Made by a program: the position numbers and the translations under genes. Of a stretch of DNA of 64,000 nucleotides, positions 57,005-64,000 are shown piece after piece (position 1 is the stretch's first letter; each line of letters starts with the position of its first letter). The stretch is taken from the NCBI RefSeq assembly GCF_018863395.1, contig NZ_JAHKRR010000002.1, forward strand, positions 673,896-737,895, read 5' to 3'. Source of the DNA: Sinomicrobium weinanense. Lineage in GTDB: Bacteria; Bacteroidota; Bacteroidia; Flavobacteriales; Flavobacteriaceae. The notes below the pieces were generated by a model. That model saw only the letters and a list, made by a program, of their open reading frames with translations. It was not told the origin of the DNA and did not search any database.

Positions 57005-58108
57005 CTAAAATCTGATCCCCACCCCAAATTCTACTGCTTCTGCTTTGGCAGCATGTGTTTTCAGGGTCAATGCCCCGAATAATTTGGGGCTAATATAATA
57101 TTTCAGGCCTATGCGCTGGTAAAAACGCCCTTCGAAATCTACCGGGTAATACAGGTAATACCCCAATTGTGTAACGAGAGACAGTTTGTTTACAAACAGT
57201 TCATGCCCTGCGAAAATCCCGGTCCTTTTGTAATCTTCCCTGCCGGAAATTCCGTCTTCGGGATAGGCTATGCTCTTAAATTTTATATATTCTTTCAGAA
57301 AATTGGAATAGAACACTTCGGTCCCTAACTGTACGGCGCTTTTCCGGCTCAACCGCTTATCGGCATAAAAGGAAAAGATATAAAAGGGATACTGCCCGCT
57401 ATCTACAATATCGCTTTCATTTACTCCGGAACGGAAAACCATATTGTACCTCACAGGTTCCGTAAATTTTTCGCGGGCAGCGGCTCGTATAAATTCCGGT
57501 TGTTCTTCGTCCAGTTGATAATTGACCCCGACATTGAAGGTGATACTGTTGATACTGGTGTTGGGTGCCTTTACGTTGGCATTGGAATAGTGGATCAGGG
57601 AAAATCCGGCCTGCAGGCCCAACCGGTCGAGGATCCGCTCTTTTTTATAGTTGAGCATCAGGTAGGTACTGCTCATGATCTGCGACCCGAAAGCAATGTT
57701 CCGGTAATTTTCTTCTTTGTCGTACGGATCGGTAGTATAGGCCAGTCCCTGCCCCACCCTTAGCATCAGGTTACGGTTAAAGAAATAGAAATTGTAGTGG
57801 GCGTAAAGGCCGTAGTTTTTCCCCAGGTATTCGTTTTTCAGGTTTTGATAACTGAAGGAAAGCCCGTAATCGGGATAGTTGTATAGCTGTTCCCATGCTT
57901 TTTGCCCGAAAGTCTTCCGGCTCCAGCCCAGGATCATCCCTTCCGGATGAGCTGTGATAAGATGTTGTATATCGGTGTTATGAAGCGCTATATTCCCATA
58001 GAAATAACTGGCATCCACATAGGAAAAGTGTTTGTTCCCTTCCCTTTTTTCCTGGCCGGAGACAAACACCTGAAACAAAATAAAAAAGACAGTAAAAACT
58101 TTCTTCAT
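57005..58108 (-). CDS. Acyloxyacyl hydrolase, PagL-like outer-membrane lipid A deacylase
   Basis: 367 residues from ATG 58108 (MKKVFTVFFILFQVFVSG signal peptide); upstream open codons lie before the promoter box. Barrel strands alternate throughout and the protein ends VGIRF. The catalytic-type segment is FSLIHYSNANVKAPNTSINSITF, with His and Ser as in the PagL His-Ser-Glu site. Longer than PagL (~170 residues), so an extended version; lipid A deacylation is inferred from the motif. Confidence 0.78.
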   Translation of the reverse strand: MKKVFTVFFILFQVFVSGQEKREGNKHFSYVDASYFYGNIALHNTDIQHLITAHPEGMILGWSRKTFGQKAWEQLYNYPDYGLSFSYQNLKNEYLGKNYGLYAHYNFYFFNRNLMLRVGQGLAYTTDPYDKEENYRNIAFGSQIMSSTYLMLNYKKERILDRLGLQAGFSLIHYSNANVKAPNTSINSITFNVGVNYQLDEEQPEFIRAAAREKFTEPVRYNMVFRSGVNESDIVDSGQYPFYIFSFYADKRLSRKSAVQLGTEVFYSNFLKEYIKFKSIAYPEDGISGREDYKRTGIFAGHELFVNKLSLVTQLGYYLYYPVDFEGRFYQRIGLKYYISPKLFGALTLKTHAAKAEAVEFGVGIRF

Positions 58109-58124
58109 GCCGTTGAGTTCAGCA

Positions 58125-58132
58125 CAAAAGTA
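58125..58132 (-). promoter_or_regulatory. -7 element of the PagL-like gene
   Basis: TACTTTTG on the minus strand, an exact TAnnTTTG match, 16 bases before the ATG. Confidence 0.55.
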
Positions 58133-58174
58133 TATTTTATTTTCTACATAACGCAGGAGAACCGACCTAAGACT

Positions 58175-58250
58175 ACACGGCATAAGACATAGGACTTCAG
58201 AACACTCTCTTTTATATCTTATGTCTTACGTCTTTTTGTCCTACGTCTTA
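58175..58250. repeat. Short-word quasi-tandem repeat
   Basis: CATAAGACATAGGACTTCAG faces TATCTTATGTCTTACGTCTT and CCTACGTCTTA, between metF (3' side) and the PagL-like gene. Confidence 0.7.
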
Positions 58251-59204
58251 TTAAAACACTTCCGAAGCAATGGCCTTGATGTTGTTTGATTTTCCCATGG
58301 AATAGTAGTGCAGCACGGGGACACCGGCCTCCTTGAGCTCCCTGGACTGTTGTATTCCCCATTCTATACCCACCTGGCGGACTTCCTTGTTGTTCTTACA
58401 TTGCTCCACGGCACGGATAAGTTCTTCGGGAATATCGATCTTAAATACCTGTGGCAACAATTGCAGATGTCTTTTCACTGCTATGGGTTTAATCCCGGGG
58501 ATGATGGGGACATTGATCCCTATTTCCCTTGCTTTTTCTACAAATTCAAAAAATTTACTGTTATCAAAAAACATCTGGGTCACTACATAATCCGCCCCGG
58601 CATTCACTTTTTCCTGGAGCTTCTTCAGGTCGTAATCCAGCGAAGGGGCTTCCAGGTGTTTTTCCGGATATCCGGCCACTCCTATGCAAAAATCAGGATT
58701 GTTGTTGGTCTCTACCACATCGTGCAGGTATTTTCCCCTGGTAACATCCTTTATCTGTTTTACCAGTTGGTCGGCATAGGCATGCCCACCTTTTGTGGGT
58801 TCAAAATAACGCTGGTGTTTCATCGCATCTCCGCGAAGGGCCATGACGTTTTCTATGCCCAGGTAGTGGCAATCTACCAGCATGTATTCGGTTTCTTCTT
58901 TGGTAAATCCGCCACAGAGCACATGGGGTATGGTGTCTACATTAAACTTGTGTTTTATGGACGCACAGATCCCCACTGTTCCGGGACGCATTCTTACGAT
59001 CTTACGGTCCAGCAGGCCTTCCTTTTCTATATAAACATATTCCTCCCTGGAGGTGGTTACATCAATAAACGGCGGATCGAACTCCATTAAAGGGTCTATA
59101 TTGTTGTATAATTCCTGTATGTTCGCTCCTTTTTGCGGGGGAACGATCTCAAACGAAAACAGGGTTTTTCCGTTGGCTCGTTCTATGTGTTCTGTTACCT
59201 TCAC
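58251..59204 (-). CDS. metF: 5,10-methylenetetrahydrofolate reductase
   Basis: 317 residues, GTG start at 59204 (MKVTEHIERANGKTLFSFEIVPP). FAD enzyme making 5-methyltetrahydrofolate, the methyl donor for MetH. TIM barrel with SFEIVPPQKGANI, VTTSREEYV, HVLCGGFTKEETEYML, LALRGD, GYPEKH and FDNSKFFEF. Last gene of the methionine operon. Confidence 0.96.
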   Translation of the reverse strand: MKVTEHIERANGKTLFSFEIVPPQKGANIQELYNNIDPLMEFDPPFIDVTTSREEYVYIEKEGLLDRKIVRMRPGTVGICASIKHKFNVDTIPHVLCGGFTKEETEYMLVDCHYLGIENVMALRGDAMKHQRYFEPTKGGHAYADQLVKQIKDVTRGKYLHDVVETNNNPDFCIGVAGYPEKHLEAPSLDYDLKKLQEKVNAGADYVVTQMFFDNSKFFEFVEKAREIGINVPIIPGIKPIAVKRHLQLLPQVFKIDIPEELIRAVEQCKNNKEVRQVGIEWGIQQSRELKEAGVPVLHYYSMGKSNNIKAIASEVF

Positions 59205-59257
59205 TCGTTTAGTTATTTTTTTGTGGTCACTTTACTTTTTGAGGACACTTACTGTGT

Positions 59258-59277
59258 AGCCGTTGCATGCAACGGCT
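59258..59277. repeat. Palindrome between metH C-part and metF
   Basis: AGCCGTTGCA/TGCAACGGCT, perfect 20 bp, flanked by GT and TTACGGG; family-type outer arms partly kept. Confidence 0.93.
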
Positions 59278-59284
59278 TTACGGG

Positions 59285-62029
59285 TTAATCTGCTATGTTG
59301 GGGCTAAGCCATTTCTGGGCTTCTTCTAGGGGGATTCCCCTTCTTTTGGCATAATCGGCTACCTGGTCGCCCTTGATCTTTCCCAGTCCGAAATACTTGC
59401 TTTCGGGATGTCCGAAATAGTATCCGGAAACGGATGATGCGGGCCACATGGCCAGGCTTTCGGTAAGTGCTACCCCACTATTTTCCTCGGCATTCAGCAG
59501 CTTCCAGATGGTTCTTTTTTCCAGGTGATCCGGACAGGCAGGATAGCCTGGTGCAGGGCGAATGCCTTTATATGATTCCTTTATGAGTTCCTGATTGGTC
59601 AGGGATTCTTTGGCAGCATATCCCCAGAACTCCTTTCGCACTTTTTCGTGCAGGTATTCGGCAAAGGCCTCGGCAAGCCTGTCGGCCAGGGCTTTTACCA
59701 TGATGGAGTTGTAATCGTCAAACTTTTTTTCAAATTCAGCAGCCTTTTCTTCTACCCCAAATCCGGCAGACACACAAAAGGCGCCGACATAATCCCGGAT
59801 ACCTGCGCTTTCGGGAGCTACGAAATCGGCCAGGGCTATATTCGAAACCCTTTTGTTCTTTTTGGACTGCTGCCTCAGGGTGAGGAAGGTATCTATTTGA
59901 TTTCCGTCCTCGTCATAGATAGCGATATCATCGTCATTGACCTGGTTTGCCGGGAACAATCCGTAAACTCCCCTGGCCTTTAACCATTTTTCTCCAATGA
60001 GAACAGCCAGCATTTCCCGGGCATCTTCAAAGAGGGATGTAGCCTGCTCTCCTACTACCTTGTCGGTAAGGATATCCGGATATTTGCCGTGCAGGTCCCA
60101 GGTGCGGAAAAAAGGTGTCCAGTCTATATAATCCAGTAATTCTTCCAGATTGACTTCAATGCTGTGAACTCCCGGTTTTTTGGGCTTCATTGGTTTGTAA
60201 CCGTCCCATTCCAGTTGCAGTTTATTTTCGCGGGCTTTTTCAATAGTAAGGTATTCTTTTACTTTTGACCTGCTCAGGAAACCTTCGCGCAACTTGTCGT
60301 ATTCTTCCCGGACGGACCTGCAATACTCCTTTTTTGTCTTTTCGTTGAGCAGGTTACTGGCTACGGTTACCGCACGCGAGGCATCGTTGACATGTACTAC
60401 CGTCTCCCGGTATGCGGGGGCTATTTTTACGGCTGTATGTGCTCTCGATGTCGTTGCTCCCCCGATGAGTACCGGTATATTAATTTCGAGTTTATCCAGT
60501 TCTTTGGCCAGGTAAACCATTTCGTCCAATGACGGGGTGATTAGTCCGCTGAGGCCTATAATGTCCACATTTTCGTCCATGGCAGTCTGAATGATCTTTT
60601 CGGGCGGTACCATGACACCAAGGTCCAGCACTTCATAATTATTACATCCGAGTACTACACTTACAATATTTTTACCGATATCGTGAACATCGCCTTTGAC
60701 CGTGGCCATAAGTATTTTCCCGACGGCCTTTGTCTCGGTCCCTGCGGGAAGTTTTTTCTTTTCTTCTTCAATGAAAGGCAGAAGATAGGCCACCGCCCTT
60801 TTCATCACCCGGGCGGATTTTACCACCTGGGGCAGGAACATCTTTCCGCTTCCGAAGAGATCGCCTACGACGTTCATTCCGTTCATCAGGTAGGTTTCGA
60901 TGACTTCTATGGGTTTATCTACCTGTTGCCGGGCCTCTTCCACATCGCCTTCTATAAATTCGTCTATTCCTTTTACCAGCGCATGGGTGACCCGTTCCTG
61001 AAGGTTTCCGGAACGCCATTCCTGCAGTTTTTTCTCTGAGGACTTTCCGTTGCCTTTCACTTTTTCAGCATAATCCAGGAGCCGCTCTGTGGCGTCGTCC
61101 CTCCGGTCGAGCAGTACGTCTTCTATATATTCCAGCAGTTCTTTTGGAATTTCATCGTATACCTCCAGCATTTCGGGGTTTACGATCCCCATGTTCATAC
61201 CGTGTTGTATGGCATGGTACAGAAATGCAGCATTCATGGCTTCCCGCACCGCATTATTCCCCCTGAAGGAAAAAGAAACGTTACTCACCCCTCCGCTTAC
61301 ACTGGCATAAGGAAGGTTTTCCCGTATCCATTTGGCGGCCCTGAAAAAGTCTACCGCATTCTTACGGTGTTCCTCCATTCCGGTGCCTACCGGGAAGATA
61401 TTGGGGTCGAATATGATGTCTTCCGGCGCAAACTTTACCTTATCTACCAGAATATCGTAGGAGCGTTTGCATATTTCTATCCTGCGCTCGTAATTATCGG
61501 CCTGGCCTACCTCGTCAAAAGCCATGACAATAACCGCAGCACCGTATCGCCTGATAGTTTTGGCATGACGGATAAAGGTCTCCTCTCCTTCTTTCAGGCT
61601 GATGGAATTTACGATACATTTTCCCTGTACGACCTTGAGCCCGGCCTCGATGATCTCCCATTTGGAACTGTCGATCATGATCGGTACACGGGCGATATCC
61701 GGTTCGGATGCGATCAGGTTGAGAAATGTGGTCATGATGCTCACACCGTCTATCATTCCTTCGTCCATGTTCACATCGATGATCTGGGCGCCGCCTTCTA
61801 CCTGTGCCCGGGCTACTTCCAGGGCTTCGTTATATTTTTCCTCCTTGATGAGGCGCAGGAACCTTCGCGAACCGGTTACGTTGGTACGTTCACCGATGTT
61901 GATAAAATTGCTCTCAGGGGTTATGATCAAAGGTTCAAGACCGGACAGCCTTAACGGCCTAACCGTTCTCCGGGCACCTTCTCCTCCCCCATTTTCAAAC
62001 TGATTTTCTTCTGTTATTTCCTTTTCCAC
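59285..62029 (-). CDS. metH: Methionine synthase, C-terminal part (folate, cobalamin and AdoMet domains)
   Basis: 914 residues from a GTG at 62029. Domains in order: pterin-binding barrel ([28 protein letters not shown]), B12 cap ([66 protein letters not shown]), cobalamin domain with the D-x-H-x-x-G ligand motif GDVHDIGKN, and the AdoMet reactivation domain ([22 protein letters not shown]). The homocysteine domain is encoded separately upstream, so MetH is split into two polypeptides here. Confidence 0.96.
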   Translation of the reverse strand: MEKEITEENQFENGGGEGARRTVRPLRLSGLEPLIITPESNFINIGERTNVTGSRRFLRLIKEEKYNEALEVARAQVEGGAQIIDVNMDEGMIDGVSIMTTFLNLIASEPDIARVPIMIDSSKWEIIEAGLKVVQGKCIVNSISLKEGEETFIRHAKTIRRYGAAVIVMAFDEVGQADNYERRIEICKRSYDILVDKVKFAPEDIIFDPNIFPVGTGMEEHRKNAVDFFRAAKWIRENLPYASVSGGVSNVSFSFRGNNAVREAMNAAFLYHAIQHGMNMGIVNPEMLEVYDEIPKELLEYIEDVLLDRRDDATERLLDYAEKVKGNGKSSEKKLQEWRSGNLQERVTHALVKGIDEFIEGDVEEARQQVDKPIEVIETYLMNGMNVVGDLFGSGKMFLPQVVKSARVMKRAVAYLLPFIEEEKKKLPAGTETKAVGKILMATVKGDVHDIGKNIVSVVLGCNNYEVLDLGVMVPPEKIIQTAMDENVDIIGLSGLITPSLDEMVYLAKELDKLEINIPVLIGGATTSRAHTAVKIAPAYRETVVHVNDASRAVTVASNLLNEKTKKEYCRSVREEYDKLREGFLSRSKVKEYLTIEKARENKLQLEWDGYKPMKPKKPGVHSIEVNLEELLDYIDWTPFFRTWDLHGKYPDILTDKVVGEQATSLFEDAREMLAVLIGEKWLKARGVYGLFPANQVNDDDIAIYDEDGNQIDTFLTLRQQSKKNKRVSNIALADFVAPESAGIRDYVGAFCVSAGFGVEEKAAEFEKKFDDYNSIMVKALADRLAEAFAEYLHEKVRKEFWGYAAKESLTNQELIKESYKGIRPAPGYPACPDHLEKRTIWKLLNAEENSGVALTESLAMWPASSVSGYYFGHPESKYFGLGKIKGDQVADYAKRRGIPLEEAQKWLSPNIAD

Positions 62030-62090
62030 CTCTCTCGACCGATATATTTTATTGGATGTAATGATATTACATTTCCATTATTATGGGTTG

Positions 62091-62180
62091 GGGCGTAAAA
62101 TATTACGCCCTTACTGTTTGATTGGGACGTAAAATATCACGTCCTTACTGTGGTGGGGGCTTAATGCATTACGCCCCTAC
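62091..62180. repeat. Cluster of three related palindromes between the metH parts
   Basis: 62091-62110: GGGCGTAA(AATA)TTACGCCC; 62125-62144: GGACGTAA...CACGTCC; 62153-62180: GTGGGGGCTTAATGC/ATTACGCCCCTAC. The third overlaps the end of the N-part gene, whose TAA stop lies in it. Variants of the same GTAGGGGC(n)GCCCCTAC design as near the RAYT. Confidence 0.92.
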
Positions 62181-63179
62181 GGTTTCTGTGTTTTGTTTTC
62201 GGGGGCTGTACCGGGCCGCTGCTTCTGCTATGAGGCGGATGTGTTCCGGGGTGGTCCCGCAACATCCCCCGATAATGTTTATCAGGTTGTCGTCCAGGTA
62301 TTCCCTGATCAGGGCCTGCATTTCTTCCGGTGTCTGGTCATATTCTCCAAAGGCATTGGGCAGGCCTGCGTTGGGGTGTGCCGAAATATTGAGATCGGTA
62401 TTCTGCCCCAGGCGCTTCAGGTAGGGTTTCAGCTGGTCGGCTCCGAGCGCACAGTTGAAACCTACGCTCAACAGCGGAATATGGGTAATGGATATCAAAA
62501 AGGCCTCTACGGTCTGCCCGGAAAGGGTTCTCCCGGAAGCATCGGTAATAGTGCCGCTAACCATGACAGGGGTATCCAACCCCCGTTCTTCTTTCATTTC
62601 TTCTATGGCAAAAAGTGCAGCCTTGGCATTCAGGGTATCGAAAATGGTCTCTACGAGAAGAATGTCTACCCCGCCATCCACAAGCGCTTCCACCTGTTGT
62701 TTATATGCTGTTTTGAGTTCGTCGAAACTGACAGCTCTGTATCCCGGGTCGTTGACATCGGGCGACATGCTTGCCGTTTTGTTTGTGGGGCCAATGGCTC
62801 CGGCGACAAACCTGGGCTTTTCCGGGTTTTTAGCGGTAAACTCATCAGCCACTTCACGGGCGATCCTGGCCGACTCGTAATTCAGCTCATAAACCAGGTC
62901 TTCCATATAATAATCGGCCATGGCTATTGTAGTGCCCGAAAAAGTATTAGTCTCCACAATATCTGCCCCGACTTCGAAATAACTGGCATGGATCTCTGCA
63001 ATCGCTTTTGGCTGGGTTAATGACAACAGGTCGTTATTCCCTTTCAACGGGTGCGGATAGTCTTTGAAACGCTCTCCCCGGAAGTCTTCTTCCGTAAACT
63101 GGTATCTCTGGAGCATGGTTCCCATGGCCCCGTCCAGCACCAGTATCCTTTTTTGCAGTTCTTCTCTTAACGCACTCAT
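62169..63179 (-). CDS. metH: Methionine synthase, N-terminal homocysteine S-methyltransferase part
   Basis: 336 residues. [41 protein letters not shown]; Zn ligands in VGFNCALGA and [13 protein letters not shown]. Binds homocysteine and takes the methyl from cobalamin on the C-part protein. The last residues TVGA and the stop come from a dispersed palindrome. First gene of the operon, 110 bases downstream of the SAM-I riboswitch. Confidence 0.96.
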   Translation of the reverse strand: MSALREELQKRILVLDGAMGTMLQRYQFTEEDFRGERFKDYPHPLKGNNDLLSLTQPKAIAEIHASYFEVGADIVETNTFSGTTIAMADYYMEDLVYELNYESARIAREVADEFTAKNPEKPRFVAGAIGPTNKTASMSPDVNDPGYRAVSFDELKTAYKQQVEALVDGGVDILLVETIFDTLNAKAALFAIEEMKEERGLDTPVMVSGTITDASGRTLSGQTVEAFLISITHIPLLSVGFNCALGADQLKPYLKRLGQNTDLNISAHPNAGLPNAFGEYDQTPEEMQALIREYLDDNLINIIGGCCGTTPEHIRLIAEAAARYSPRKQNTETVGA

Positions 63180-63288
63180 AAGATGATACGGTTAATGACC
63201 GTCTTAGCTATAAATATCGGGCTTATAACGATCGGTTAAATTATAGAAAGTTATCAGGAAACAGGGGAAAAATACGGGAAGTATTTTT
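63180..63288 (-). promoter_or_regulatory. Expression-platform region of the SAM riboswitch
   Basis: Directly downstream of the aptamer is AAAAATAC/GTATTTTT, a weak stem (63268-63288). Further on, TGATAAC (63250-63256) is the exact complement of the aptamer's GTTATCA (63384-63390), so the P1 strand could pair with it when SAM is absent. No strong terminator is present. Confidence 0.5.
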
Positions 63289-63390
63289 GTCATCTGTCCC
63301 TGCCGATGCAGGGTAGAATTTAGCACCTTCTCCGCAGTGGAGGGTTGCTAAGGCTTCGCCGGGTCTAGTCCCTCTGCCTTTCTTGATAAC
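63289..63390 (-). ncRNA. SAM-I (S-box) riboswitch
   Basis: Minus strand: P1 GTTATC/GATGAC, then AAGAAAGGCAGAGGGAC and the kink-turn GGCGAAGCC, the core TTAGCAACC, the P3 stem CTCC/GGAG followed by AAGGTGCTAAATTC, and a P4 hairpin CCCTGC/GCAGGG. All are canonical S-box parts. It precedes the metH-metH-metF operon, so SAM should lower methionine synthesis. Confidence 0.96.
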
Positions 63391-63399
63391 TTAATTCAA

Positions 63400-63490
63400 T
63401 AAATTTGACTTATGACTTCATGACTTACGACATATGACTTTTTTACATATCTTATGCCTTGCATCTTGTAGTCTTTACGTCTGAGCAATA
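63400..63490. repeat. Short-word quasi-tandem repeat
   Basis: Variants of GACTTATGACTTCATGACTT/TACGACATATGACTT and CTTATGCCTTGCATCTTG; the same style as 58175-58250. Lies between the riboswitch and the reductase gene. The rest of this gap holds no recognisable gene. Confidence 0.65.
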
Positions 63491-63616
63491 AATCAGATTG
63501 CAAAGAAATGTAATACCTTTTTCTTTTGCAAGCGAATTGTTGTTTTTTATTGATAAACAGCCCTCCCCGGATATCCGGCAGGGCTGTTGTGCAATATATG
63601 TTCTAAGCGGATCATC

Positions 63617-63634
63617 GGTGCAATGCATTGCACC
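63617..63634. repeat. Dispersed palindrome 3' of the reductase gene
   Basis: GGTGCAATGCATTGCACC, a perfect 18-bp palindrome followed by CCTAC; 13 bases from the reductase stop. Confidence 0.93.
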
Positions 63635-63646
63635 CCTACGGGTTGT

Positions 63647-64000
<354 letters not shown>

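Noticed and set aside
63289-63390. First looked like another dispersed GC-rich hairpin repeat
   Set aside because: Read on the minus strand it has every S-box element in order and lies before metH, so it is a SAM-I riboswitch.

Overview
The window looks like part of the chromosome of a member of the Flavobacteriia (Bacteroidota). The evidence is a gldA gliding-motility gene, Bacteroidota-style promoters (TTG, about 19 bases, TAnnTTTG), a split metH, a DAHP synthase/chorismate mutase fusion, DUF4293 and PF13568-type barrel proteins, TTG/GTG starts and little use of Shine-Dalgarno sites. Genes are mostly housekeeping, on both strands, with no prophage or large island. Both outermost genes are cut by the window edges.

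Layout. 1-3.4 kb: the 5' part of a secreted adhesin-like gene (minus strand) and an S24-type repressor that lacks the protease residues. 4-8 kb: cdaA, an octamer tandem array, truA, an ABC exporter and a phosphoesterase. 8.4-12.5 kb: DUF4293, rho, a GNAT enzyme, rpsT and two tRNA-Glu genes. 12.5-21.7 kb: a minus-strand metal block in the order response regulator, histidine kinase, outer-membrane channel, membrane-fusion protein, RND pump and two chromate-transporter halves; the last half is frameshifted at a G7 tract. 22-28.4 kb: a UDG-like protein, yaaA, an NtrC-like regulator, mscS and an ABC exporter pair. 28.7-36 kb: typA, a small membrane protein, an epimerase, a Dph6-like enzyme and a secreted GH2 beta-galactosidase. 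36-39.5 kb: aroQ and proC-proB-proA. 39.8-45.3 kb: two barrel proteins, an arginase-like enzyme, rlmN, queA and an ABM-domain protein. 45.4-54 kb: a long minus-strand aromatic amino acid operon (pheA, aminotransferase, tyrA, aroG/CM, rsgA, dtd, mazG-like, aroA, fructosamine-kinase-like). 54.3-58.1 kb: gldA, a REP-associated transposase (RAYT), a DUF2807 lipoprotein and a PagL-like protein. 58.2-63.4 kb: the methionine operon (metH N-part, metH C-part, metF) behind a SAM-I riboswitch. The right edge holds the end of a ferredoxin-NADP reductase.

Most notable. (1) The pheA operon begins with a 25-codon leader ORF rich in Phe and Tyr codons, followed by a terminator and a possible antiterminator pairing: a translational attenuator. 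(2) A RAYT transposase is flanked by, and carries inside its own reading frame, the palindromes that are scattered over the right third of the window. Such hairpins occupy nearly every gap of the aromatic operon, and hairpin repeats supply the stop codons of gldA, the metH N-part and the Dph6-like gene. (3) Many gaps hold unrelated short-word quasi-tandem repeats of a common style. (4) A REP sits inside the loop of an 18-bp perfect stem after typA.
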